The position numbers and the translations under genes were made by a program. From an uncultured Burkholderiales bacterium (GTDB lineage Bacteria > Pseudomonadota > Gammaproteobacteria > Burkholderiales > Burkholderiaceae_C): a stretch of 5,818 nt of DNA. The stretch spans positions 1 through 5,818 of the forward strand of contig CAIODE010000591.1 in NCBI GenBank assembly GCA_903856875.1. Reading direction: 5' to 3'. The notes under the pieces are model-generated. The model was not told the DNA's origin. It saw nothing but the letters and a program-made list of their open reading frames with translations, and searched no databases. Positions within the stretch are counted from its first letter, which is position 1, and each line of letters starts with the position of its first letter. Below are positions 1 to 5,042 of this stretch, one piece after another.

Positions 1-29
1 GCCCTGCCTTCAACCACTGGGGAGCGTGC

Positions 30-63
30 ACCTTGTCCAAGTTTTGAGGGGCACAAGGTTTTA
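30..63 (+). other. Weak stem-loop upstream of glyA (possible terminator of an upstream gene or leader structure)
   Basis: A 7-bp perfect inverted repeat, ACCTTGT (30-36) against ACAAGGT (53-59), encloses a 16-nt loop and is followed by TTTT (60-61 plus the next two bases). The stem is only moderately GC-rich and the T run is short, so it could be a weak terminator of a gene left of the window, a leader structure, or chance. I cannot match it to a riboswitch class. The rest of 1-144 shows no gene I recognise. One frame stays open from base 1 to a TGA at 133-135 but its translation resembles nothing familiar. Confidence 0.3.
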
Positions 64-133
64 GCCGTTCGCCTGGGCAGCCCTTGCCATTTTGAATTTT
101 TCAACACTTCACTTGAGCAAGGAACCATCCTTT

Positions 134-138
134 GAAGG
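134..138 (+). promoter_or_regulatory. Shine-Dalgarno sequence of glyA
   Basis: GAAGG lies six bases before the ATG at 145, an ideal spacing, and so fixes the glyA start. It is the clearest ribosome binding site in the window; most of the downstream genes lack one and appear to depend on overlap or coupling. No convincing sigma70 promoter could be picked out between the upstream stem-loop and this site. Confidence 0.6.
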
Positions 139-144
139 CCTGCC

Positions 145-1389
145 ATGTATTCAAGAAATATTCTGATTGAACAAACCGATCCCGAGATTTTTGCCGCCAT
201 TCAGGCTGAGAACGCTCGCCAAGAACATCACATTGAGTTGATTGCCAGCGAAAACTACGCCTCGCCTGCTGTTTTAGCCGCACAGGGCTCACAACTGACG
301 AACAAATATGCAGAAGGCTATCCAGGCAAGCGCTATTACGGCGGCTGCGAACATGTTGACATTGTTGAGCAATTGGCCATTGACCGCATCAAACAAATTT
401 TTGGCGCAGACGCTGCCAACGTGCAACCGCATTGCGGCGCATCTGCCAATGAAGCGGTCTTCTTAGCTTTTCTAAAGCCAGGCGACACCATCATGGGCAT
501 GAGTTTGGCCGAAGGTGGCCACCTCACACACGGCATGCCGCTGAACATCAGTGGCAAATGGTTCAACGTGGTCAGCTATGGCCTAGATGTCAACGAAGTC
601 ATTGACTACGATGCCATGGAGAAAAAGGCGCACGAAACCAAACCCAAGCTCATCATTGCTGGCGCATCGGCCTACAGTTTGCACATTGACTTTGCACGCT
701 TTGCCAAAGTGGCCAAAGATGTTGGCGCTATTTTCTTGGTCGATATGGCGCACTATGCAGGCCTGATTGCGGCAGGCGTTTATCCCAACCCCGTGCCCTA
801 TGCCGACGTCGTGACGTCGACCACTCACAAGAGCCTGCGCGGACCTCGCGGCGGCATCATTTTGATGAAAGCCTTACACGAAAAAGCCATCAACAGTGCT
901 ATCTTCCCAGGCCTGCAAGGCGGCCCGCTCATGCACGTCATTGCGGCCAAGGCTGTGGCCTTCAAAGAAGCCATGGCGCCTGATTTCAAGGCCTACCAAC
1001 AACAGGTCATCAAGAACGCACAAATCGTTGCCGAAACGCTGACACAACGCGGACTTCGCATTGTGAGTGGCGGCACTCAGAGCCACGTCATGTTGGTTGA
1101 TTTGCGGCCCAAAGGCATTACTGGCAAAGAAGCTGAGGCTGTCTTGGGTCAAGCCCACATGACCATCAACAAAAACGCCATCCCTAACGACCCCGAGAAA
1201 CCCATGGTCACCAGCGGCGTGCGCATTGGTACACCCGCCATGACCACCCGTGGCTTCAAGGACGAAGAGGCGCGTATCACGGCCAACCTCATTGCAGACG
1301 TTCTCGACAATCCCCGCGATCCTGCCAACATTGAAGCCGTGCGCACCAAGGTCAATGCCCTGACCGCTCGTTTTCCTGTTTACAAATGA
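145..1389 (+). CDS. glyA: Serine hydroxymethyltransferase GlyA
   Basis: This PLP-dependent cytosolic enzyme interconverts serine plus tetrahydrofolate with glycine plus 5,10-methylene-tetrahydrofolate, the main source of one-carbon units. The 414-residue length is normal for bacterial SHMT. The N-terminal block IELIASENY (30-38) and [13 protein letters not shown] (55-67) are classic. The PLP-binding stretch [13 protein letters not shown] carries the Schiff-base lysine at K229, with D200 and H203 in VDMAHYAG and the substrate-binding arginine in [10 protein letters not shown] (R360), all close to E. coli numbering. One oddity is the cofactor-phosphate loop, which reads HCGASAN (96-102) where E. 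coli has HSGSQAN; I believe this is a lineage variant rather than damage, because the rest of the active site is intact. The start is fixed by GAAGG six bases upstream. The last four bases overlap nrdR (ATGA), implying one transcript. Confidence 0.98.
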   Translation: MYSRNILIEQTDPEIFAAIQAENARQEHHIELIASENYASPAVLAAQGSQLTNKYAEGYPGKRYYGGCEHVDIVEQLAIDRIKQIFGADAANVQPHCGASANEAVFLAFLKPGDTIMGMSLAEGGHLTHGMPLNISGKWFNVVSYGLDVNEVIDYDAMEKKAHETKPKLIIAGASAYSLHIDFARFAKVAKDVGAIFLVDMAHYAGLIAAGVYPNPVPYADVVTSTTHKSLRGPRGGIILMKALHEKAINSAIFPGLQGGPLMHVIAAKAVAFKEAMAPDFKAYQQQVIKNAQIVAETLTQRGLRIVSGGTQSHVMLVDLRPKGITGKEAEAVLGQAHMTINKNAIPNDPEKPMVTSGVRIGTPAMTTRGFKDEEARITANLIADVLDNPRDPANIEAVRTKVNALTARFPVYK

Positions 1390-1835
1390 AGTGCCCCTTC
1401 TGCAGCCATAACGACACCCAGGTGGTGGAGACGCGTCTGGCTGAAGATGGCGACCTGATTCGCCGCCGCCGTCAATGTGCGGCGTGTGAAAAGCGCTTCA
1501 CCACCTACGAGCGGCCGGAAGTGAACTTTCCGGCCATCGTGAAAAAAGATGGCCGTCGCATTGAGTACGAACGAGTGAAGTTACGAGCCAGCATGAACTT
1601 GGCACTGCGCAAGCGACCTGTGAGCACAGAACAAGTTGATTCAGCCATTGAGCGCATTGAAGAAAAGTTATTGAACCTGGCTCAACGCGAAGTAGCTTCC
1701 AACAAAATTGGCGAGTTGGTCATGCGCGAGTTAAAGAAACTCGACAAAGTCGCCTACGTTCGATTTGCCAGCGTTTATCGAAGCTTTGAAGACATCGACG
1801 ACTTCAAGTTGCTGGTTGACGAAGTCAGTAAATAA
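1386..1835 (+). CDS. nrdR: Transcriptional repressor NrdR
   Basis: NrdR is a nucleotide-sensing repressor of ribonucleotide reductase operons; it binds paired NrdR boxes when loaded with (d)ATP. The 149-residue length is typical. The N-terminal zinc ribbon shows the four cysteines C3, C6, C31 and C34 (CPFC and CAAC), with the basic stretch RRRRQ just before the second pair, followed by RFTTYER. Residues from about 49 to 139 form the ATP-cone, beginning [18 protein letters not shown]. The start codon overlaps the glyA stop (ATGA) and has no Shine-Dalgarno sequence of its own, so translation is probably coupled to glyA. The gene is followed after four bases by a strong hairpin terminator. No NrdR box was noticed in this window, so its targets lie elsewhere. 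In E. coli the next gene would be ribD; here a pilin cluster intervenes. Confidence 0.97.
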   Translation: MKCPFCSHNDTQVVETRLAEDGDLIRRRRQCAACEKRFTTYERPEVNFPAIVKKDGRRIEYERVKLRASMNLALRKRPVSTEQVDSAIERIEEKLLNLAQREVASNKIGELVMRELKKLDKVAYVRFASVYRSFEDIDDFKLLVDEVSK

Positions 1836-1837
1836 CT

Positions 1838-2422
1838 TCAAGGGCAGATGGCAATCTGCCCTTTCTCTAAGCGGGAACGACCCACCGCATTCACCACCAA
1901 CAACCACCCGTCCTTGGCCCGCGCGCCGCGCTCACAGAAGGTGATGGTGCCTGCTTGGAAAGCACCATTCAAAGACAAGCTGCGGCCACTCGCGCCAAAG
2001 GACACATAGCGGCTGACAGTGGTGTTGCCTGTAGCCGAAACTTTAGGGTGGATGCGCGATCTTTGCTGTAGCAAAACCTCTCCTTGATCCCACACGCCAT
2101 TGCTGTTGGCATCTTCAAACACCAACCACCCCTGATGCCAGGCTGCTGCGCTGCCACTGGAAGCGCAAGCTGTTGGCAATGCGGCTTGTGCACCTGTGTC
2201 GAGTGCTGCGGAACACACTGTGACGCGCCGCTCTAGTCGCAAGGCTTCGGTTCTGGCACTCAGTACATCACTCAACAACTCTTCAGAAGCCGCCTGAAGG
2301 TGAGCCCTGTTTTGTAAACTCTCAAAAGACGAAAGAACAGTGCTGCACAGCACTGCCAATATCAATAACATAAACAGCGTTTCGATCAAACTGAAGCCAT
2401 GCGCTTTGAAAGTGAAATTCAT
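1838..2422 (-). CDS. fimT: FimT/GspH-family type IV pseudopilin
   Basis: This is a minor pilin, inserted in the inner membrane and built into a pilus or its tip after leader cleavage by prepilin peptidase. From the ATG at 2422 the leader MNFTFKAHG is nine residues, then the cleavage site G|FSLIE with the pilin glutamate at +5 and a hydrophobic helix to about residue 32. The C-terminal part has the GspH/FimT signature VFEDANSNGVWDQGEVLL followed by VNAVGRSR and a final ICP. The GRSR (codons at 1882-1871) matches the GRxR motif linked to DNA binding in Legionella FimT. The product is 194 residues. A GTG at 2446 in the same frame would add eight residues; neither start has a good Shine-Dalgarno sequence, and I prefer the ATG because its leader length is typical. 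The gene converges on nrdR, leaving two bases between the stop codons. It could be called fimU or gspH instead; the family is certain, the exact role is not. Confidence 0.87.
   Translation of the reverse strand: MNFTFKAHGFSLIETLFMLLILAVLCSTVLSSFESLQNRAHLQAASEELLSDVLSARTEALRLERRVTVCSAALDTGAQAALPTACASSGSAAAWHQGWLVFEDANSNGVWDQGEVLLQQRSRIHPKVSATGNTTVSRYVSFGASGRSLSLNGAFQAGTITFCERGARAKDGWLLVVNAVGRSRLEKGQIAICP
1840..1868 (+). terminator. Rho-independent terminator of the glyA-nrdR transcript, inside the fimT 3' end
   Basis: A perfect 10-bp stem, AAGGGCAGAT (1840-1849) against ATCTGCCCTT (1854-1863), closes a four-base loop GGCA and runs into TTTCTCT on the plus strand. It begins four bases after the nrdR stop codon. 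The hairpin also encodes the last codons of the opposing fimT gene. On the minus strand the bases after the stem (GAAGTTATTT) form a poorer U tract, so it should work best for nrdR and only weakly, if at all, for fimT. Confidence 0.75.
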
Positions 2423-2470
2423 ATTCAGAGTTTCAATGCATGCCACTTCGAAGCACTTGCATCGGCTTTC

Positions 2471-2499
2471 AATTTAGAGTGACTGCAAGGCAATGTCAA
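2471..2499 (-). promoter_or_regulatory. Sigma70-type promoter for fimT
   Basis: Read on the minus strand, a perfect TTGACA -35 box (2499-2494) is followed by a 17-bp spacer and TAAATT as -10 box (2476-2471), four of six consensus positions. Transcription would start near 2464, about 42 bases before the preferred fimT ATG. No comparable plus-strand promoter for the divergent pilin genes was found in the same gap, so theirs may be non-consensus or activator-dependent. Confidence 0.6.
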
Positions 2500-2532
2500 T
2501 GGCACTTAACGCAGTCAGCGCATGCTCTGTTC

Positions 2533-2985
2533 ATGAGCCCATCACCAGCATTTCAAGCAACCCACCAACGCACTGGTTTTACGCTTATTGAGTCTCTCAT
2601 CAGCATTGCACTTATTGGCGCACTGATGGGCATTGCCCTGCCTCAGCTTGAATTTCAATGGCAAAAAACAAGGCGGCAAGATGCTCAAAACTCGCTCATG
2701 CAATTGCACCTGCGCCAATTGCAATGGCGTGGCTTACACCCCCAATATGCCAGCTCTTTGAGTGAGCTCAATTGGACAGGTGCTCTCTCCATTTCAAAGC
2801 ATTACCAATTGAGCCTTCAAAGCAGCAATGCGCAAGGCTATATTTTGCACGCCACGCCAGTTGGCTTGCAAAGCCGCGACACAACTTGCAGCAGCATGAG
2901 CCTGCGCATTTCAGAAAATGCAAAGGTCCTTCGAACCAGCAACGCGTCCCTCTTGAATGATGCTGAGGCTTGCTGGAAATGGTAA
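2533..2985 (+). CDS. pilE: PilE-like type IV minor pilin
   Basis: This is a small pilin-like protein exported to the inner membrane and probably incorporated into a type IV pilus. From ATG 2533 it has 150 residues: leader MSPSPAFQATHQRTG (15), cleavage site G|FTLIE with E at +5, then a hydrophobic helix to about residue 35. The soluble part has the layout of minor pilin PilE: RRQDAQNSL, then HYQLSL, a SRDTTCSSMSLRI segment and a cysteine close to the end (ACWKW), where the two cysteines probably form the disulfide of the D-loop. An upstream in-frame ATG at 2440 would put 31 non-pilin residues ahead of the leader and would overlap the fimT promoter, so I reject it. No Shine-Dalgarno sequence is visible. 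The last two residues (KW) are read from DNA that encodes pilW in another frame. By position it is the counterpart of ppdA/comN. Confidence 0.82.
   Translation: MSPSPAFQATHQRTGFTLIESLISIALIGALMGIALPQLEFQWQKTRRQDAQNSLMQLHLRQLQWRGLHPQYASSLSELNWTGALSISKHYQLSLQSSNAQGYILHATPVGLQSRDTTCSSMSLRISENAKVLRTSNASLLNDAEACWKW
2965..2968 (+). promoter_or_regulatory. Possible Shine-Dalgarno sequence deciding the PilW-like start
   Basis: GAGG lies ten bases before the ATG at 2979 but only one base before the alternative TTG at 2970. It therefore favours ATG 2979. It sits inside the pilE coding sequence, so initiation here would be coupled to pilE translation. Confidence 0.4.
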
Positions 2986-3587
2986 ATCTTTTGATTGGCA
3001 TGGCCATGGGCTTGAGTGTGCTTAGCGCTGCAGTTTTTTGGGTTCATTTTCAAAATACCCACGATAAGAAAATTTTAGAAAGAAGCCATGCCCAACAAGA
3101 AACTCGAGCCTTGATGGACACCTTGGTCCACGATATTCGACGGGCTAATTTCCACAGCGCCGCCATCACACCCACTGTCTTACAAGACCCCCTTTGTCCA
3201 AGTCAATTTTGCGGGTTACAGGAAGACTTCTATGTCACGCCACAACAAATTCTGTTCAGCATCGATCGCAATGAAAATGGGCTGAAGGAGAACAACGAGT
3301 GCAGTGGGTTTCGTTTGAATGTCAATCAAATTCAAATCAAAACTTCTTGTCAACCCGTGGTCTGGACAACACTCACACAAGCCAAAAATTTACAAATACT
3401 AGCGCTTGATATGCGTTTGCAATGCAATCAGTCTTTGCAAAACCCCGGAGACCTTTTACTGATTGAAATTCGCAGTCAAATTCCCACAGAAAAGACACCT
3501 CTCACTTGGCAGCGAGGGGTCAGACTGCGCAACTCAAAAGCTCACGCACCCTTTGGAACAGTCAATTGCACAGACCTTGGCGCATGA
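2979..3587 (+). CDS. PilW/PpdB-like pseudopilin lacking a prepilin leader
   Basis: This resembles PilW/GspJ-type minor pilins, and most closely, by recalled sequence, enterobacterial PpdB. Shared points are the hydrophobic N-terminal helix, the LVHDIRRANF segment, an Asp/Asn/Gly motif FSIDRNENG (about residues 93-101 from ATG 2979), CSGFRL and then SC followed by W and LT. From ATG 2979 the product has 202 residues with six cysteines outside the helix. The oddity is the N-terminus. The codons TTG CTG GAA ATG (2970-2981) fit positions 3-6 of a mature pilin (L-L-E-M, E at +5), but the frame is closed just upstream by TGA at 2964-2966, so no leader, no cleavable glycine and no residues +1/+2 are encoded. 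A TTG start at 2970 adds three residues without solving this. The gene overlaps pilE by 7 bp and shares an ATGA with the next gene. It may be a pseudogene at its 5' end, a sequencing error, or a real leaderless form. Confidence 0.7.
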   Translation: MVNLLIGMAMGLSVLSAAVFWVHFQNTHDKKILERSHAQQETRALMDTLVHDIRRANFHSAAITPTVLQDPLCPSQFCGLQEDFYVTPQQILFSIDRNENGLKENNECSGFRLNVNQIQIKTSCQPVVWTTLTQAKNLQILALDMRLQCNQSLQNPGDLLLIEIRSQIPTEKTPLTWQRGVRLRNSKAHAPFGTVNCTDLGA

Positions 3588-4552
3588 ATCAAAACAGTGG
3601 CATGGCCAGCCTTTGGGCCGCAACTTGTCTGATATTCATCATCAGCTTGCTTGGGTGGATCACACATCGGTCTGTCATATCAGAAACCCGAAGAAGCCAG
3701 CAGCAGCTGTTTGCCGCCCAAGCCTTGGCAAGCAGTGAATCGCTCCTTGAGACCGCCATCGCGCAAATAGACAGTGTTTACACAGGTCAGGACATTGCCA
3801 TTGACACAAGCTTTTGGCGCAACGCAAGCAACAGCCAATGCCCCTCCGCCTTGGCATCACCTCAATGGCAATGTTTAAAGTGGTTAGGGGGGGAAGTTGG
3901 CACGTTTGACAATCGCATTTCAGCATTGGCATGGCCAGAATCGATCGATGCCTCCAACTCTTTTGTCCTGTTTGTGCGAGATGTGAGAATGGCACCGCAC
4001 AAAATCAAAATCACAGCTCAAATCAGCTTGAATTCTGCGCAAGCTGGCGTCGGAAGTCGCGCCACTGTTCAGCAAAGCCTGTACATCCCTATCAGCGCAC
4101 CCTTTACGCCGCCCGTTCTGGAGCCCACGCCTAGGCCAGAGTCAGTTGAATGCACCCCTATCGAATGGCGCAAACAGTTTGGCAAGATCACGCCCGCACA
4201 GCTCAAAGCCATTTCGACAGCCCAACTCCAAAACGGTTTGACATCAGTTTCTCAGCCCAGCCGATCTGTGTATTGGATTGACAGCCCACTCCCATGGACA
4301 CAAAGTTTGGGCACCCTCAGTGCCCCTGTAGTTTTGATTTTTTCAGACCTCGCTTGCGCCCTTCAGTGCCCCCAAGTAGCAAGTCAAGCCGCCATCACTG
4401 GCATGGTTTATTTTCAAAGTGCCAACGCTTGCCAAAATCCTGTTTCGCTTTACACCCTCAACCCTGAGGCTATCCACTTTGAATGGCCCGCTGGCATAGA
4501 CGCATCGCGGGTGCAGAGAGTTTCGGGCTCTTGGAAGAATGCAGAGTTTTAG
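3584..4552 (+). CDS. PilX/GspK-like pilus assembly protein with long C-terminal extension
   Basis: This is a probable minor pilin of the PilX N-terminal type, anchored in the inner membrane. The product has 322 residues from ATG 3584, whose A-T-G-A overlaps the pilW stop; a longer frame from 3506 runs through pilW coding sequence and is unlikely. The start MNQNSGMASLWAA matches the PilX/GspK pattern, where a glycine precedes the helix and the +5 glutamate is absent. The helix covers about residues 8-26, followed by an amphipathic stretch (RRSQQQLFAAQALASSESLLETA) like the PilX helix. Residues 172-185 form a proline-rich linker (SAPFTPPVLEPTPR). The region after it, about 190-322, contains APVVLIFSDLAC and ITGMVYFQ and four further cysteines; I do not recognise it as a named domain. 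The protein is more than twice the length I recall for E. coli YgdB. A run of seven G (3887-3893) lies inside the gene. Confidence 0.76.
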   Translation: MNQNSGMASLWAATCLIFIISLLGWITHRSVISETRRSQQQLFAAQALASSESLLETAIAQIDSVYTGQDIAIDTSFWRNASNSQCPSALASPQWQCLKWLGGEVGTFDNRISALAWPESIDASNSFVLFVRDVRMAPHKIKITAQISLNSAQAGVGSRATVQQSLYIPISAPFTPPVLEPTPRPESVECTPIEWRKQFGKITPAQLKAISTAQLQNGLTSVSQPSRSVYWIDSPLPWTQSLGTLSAPVVLIFSDLACALQCPQVASQAAITGMVYFQSANACQNPVSLYTLNPEAIHFEWPAGIDASRVQRVSGSWKNAEF

Positions 4553-4554
4553 GG

Positions 4555-4998
4555 ATGCCATTCCATCATTTGCAGCAACCCTCTCAGGCGGGCTTCACGG
4601 TTCTAGAAGCCCTATTTGCCAGTGCCGTTTTAGCGCTAGGCCTTTTTGGGTCCTTCCAACTCAGCACCGCCAGCATGGCTGCCAATCACTCTCAAAGGAA
4701 TTTGGATCTTGCAAGTGGCTTGGCTCAAGACCTTGCCGAATGCTGGCAAGTGCCAAGCGCATTTTGCATTTTGCAATTTCAAAACTCACAAAATACAAGC
4801 GCCCTTTCCAATGAAGCGGGTGTTCAATTTGAAAGAAGATGGAACACCACGAGCATTTCTACACAAGGCTCAAACCCCAGACTGCTTCAAAATTTACAAA
4901 TATCCGTGAAATGGCCAAACCAAGACAAGTTCAATGGCACTTCAGAATTGAGTTGGCAAATAAGGCGTGCCAGCACCCCCACTTGGGTTGGCCTTTAA
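4555..4998 (+). CDS. pilV: PilV/GspI-like type IV pseudopilin
   Basis: This is a minor pilin of the PilV/GspI type, likely part of the tip complex that starts pilus assembly. From ATG 4555, two bases after the PilX-like stop, it has 147 residues: leader MPFHHLQQPSQAG (13), cleavage site G|FTVLEALFAS with E at +5, then a hydrophobic helix to about residue 36. The pattern RNLDLASGLAQDLAECW after the helix is typical of PilV. An in-frame ATG at 4483 would add 24 residues read over the end of the previous gene and is not pilin-like. There is no strong Shine-Dalgarno sequence; TTTTAGGG touches the ATG, so coupling to the previous gene is likely. It is the last gene of the pilin set and corresponds in order to ppdC/comQ. 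A short tandem repeat (GCATTTT twice, then GCAATTT, 4759-4779) lies in the soluble part. Confidence 0.82.
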   Translation: MPFHHLQQPSQAGFTVLEALFASAVLALGLFGSFQLSTASMAANHSQRNLDLASGLAQDLAECWQVPSAFCILQFQNSQNTSALSNEAGVQFERRWNTTSISTQGSNPRLLQNLQISVKWPNQDKFNGTSELSWQIRRASTPTWVGL

Positions 4999-5042
4999 CA
5001 TGTCGTATCCTTGGCATCCATCGATTGAAACCATTGAACCCC

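Noticed and set aside
1..135. Open frame from base 1 to TGA 133-135, as a possible C-terminal end of an upstream gene
   Set aside because: The 44-codon translation resembles no family I know, other frames close by chance at similar distances, and the glyA ribosome binding site overlaps its end. There is not enough to call a gene.
30..144. Riboswitch upstream of glyA
   Set aside because: No glycine, SAM, SAH or tetrahydrofolate riboswitch core could be recognised. Only one 7-bp stem is clear, and the leader is short.
336..1355. Several minus-strand open frames opposite glyA
   Set aside because: They mirror the codons of a strongly conserved gene and have no ribosome binding sites or recognisable motifs.
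2440..2532. N-terminal extension of the PilE-like gene from ATG 2440
   Set aside because: The extra 31 residues do not look like a prepilin leader, and the stretch covers the fimT promoter and overlaps the alternative GTG start of fimT. ATG 2533 gives a normal 15-residue leader.
2701..2811. Four CAATTG sites within about 110 bases of the PilE-like gene, two in CAATTGCA direct repeats 15 bases apart
   Set aside because: They arise from Gln-Leu codon pairs and preferred CAA and TTG codons, and the spacing is irregular. I see no array or operator structure.
3506..3583. N-terminal extension of the PilX-like gene from 3506
   Set aside because: It would overlap pilW by 82 bases and place a non-hydrophobic stretch ahead of the membrane helix. 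ATG 3584 gives an ATGA overlap and a PilX-type N-terminus.
1838..4998. Pilin cluster as a recent mobile element
   Set aside because: No integrase, transposase, terminal repeats or tRNA border are present, and base composition shifts only slightly toward AT by eye.
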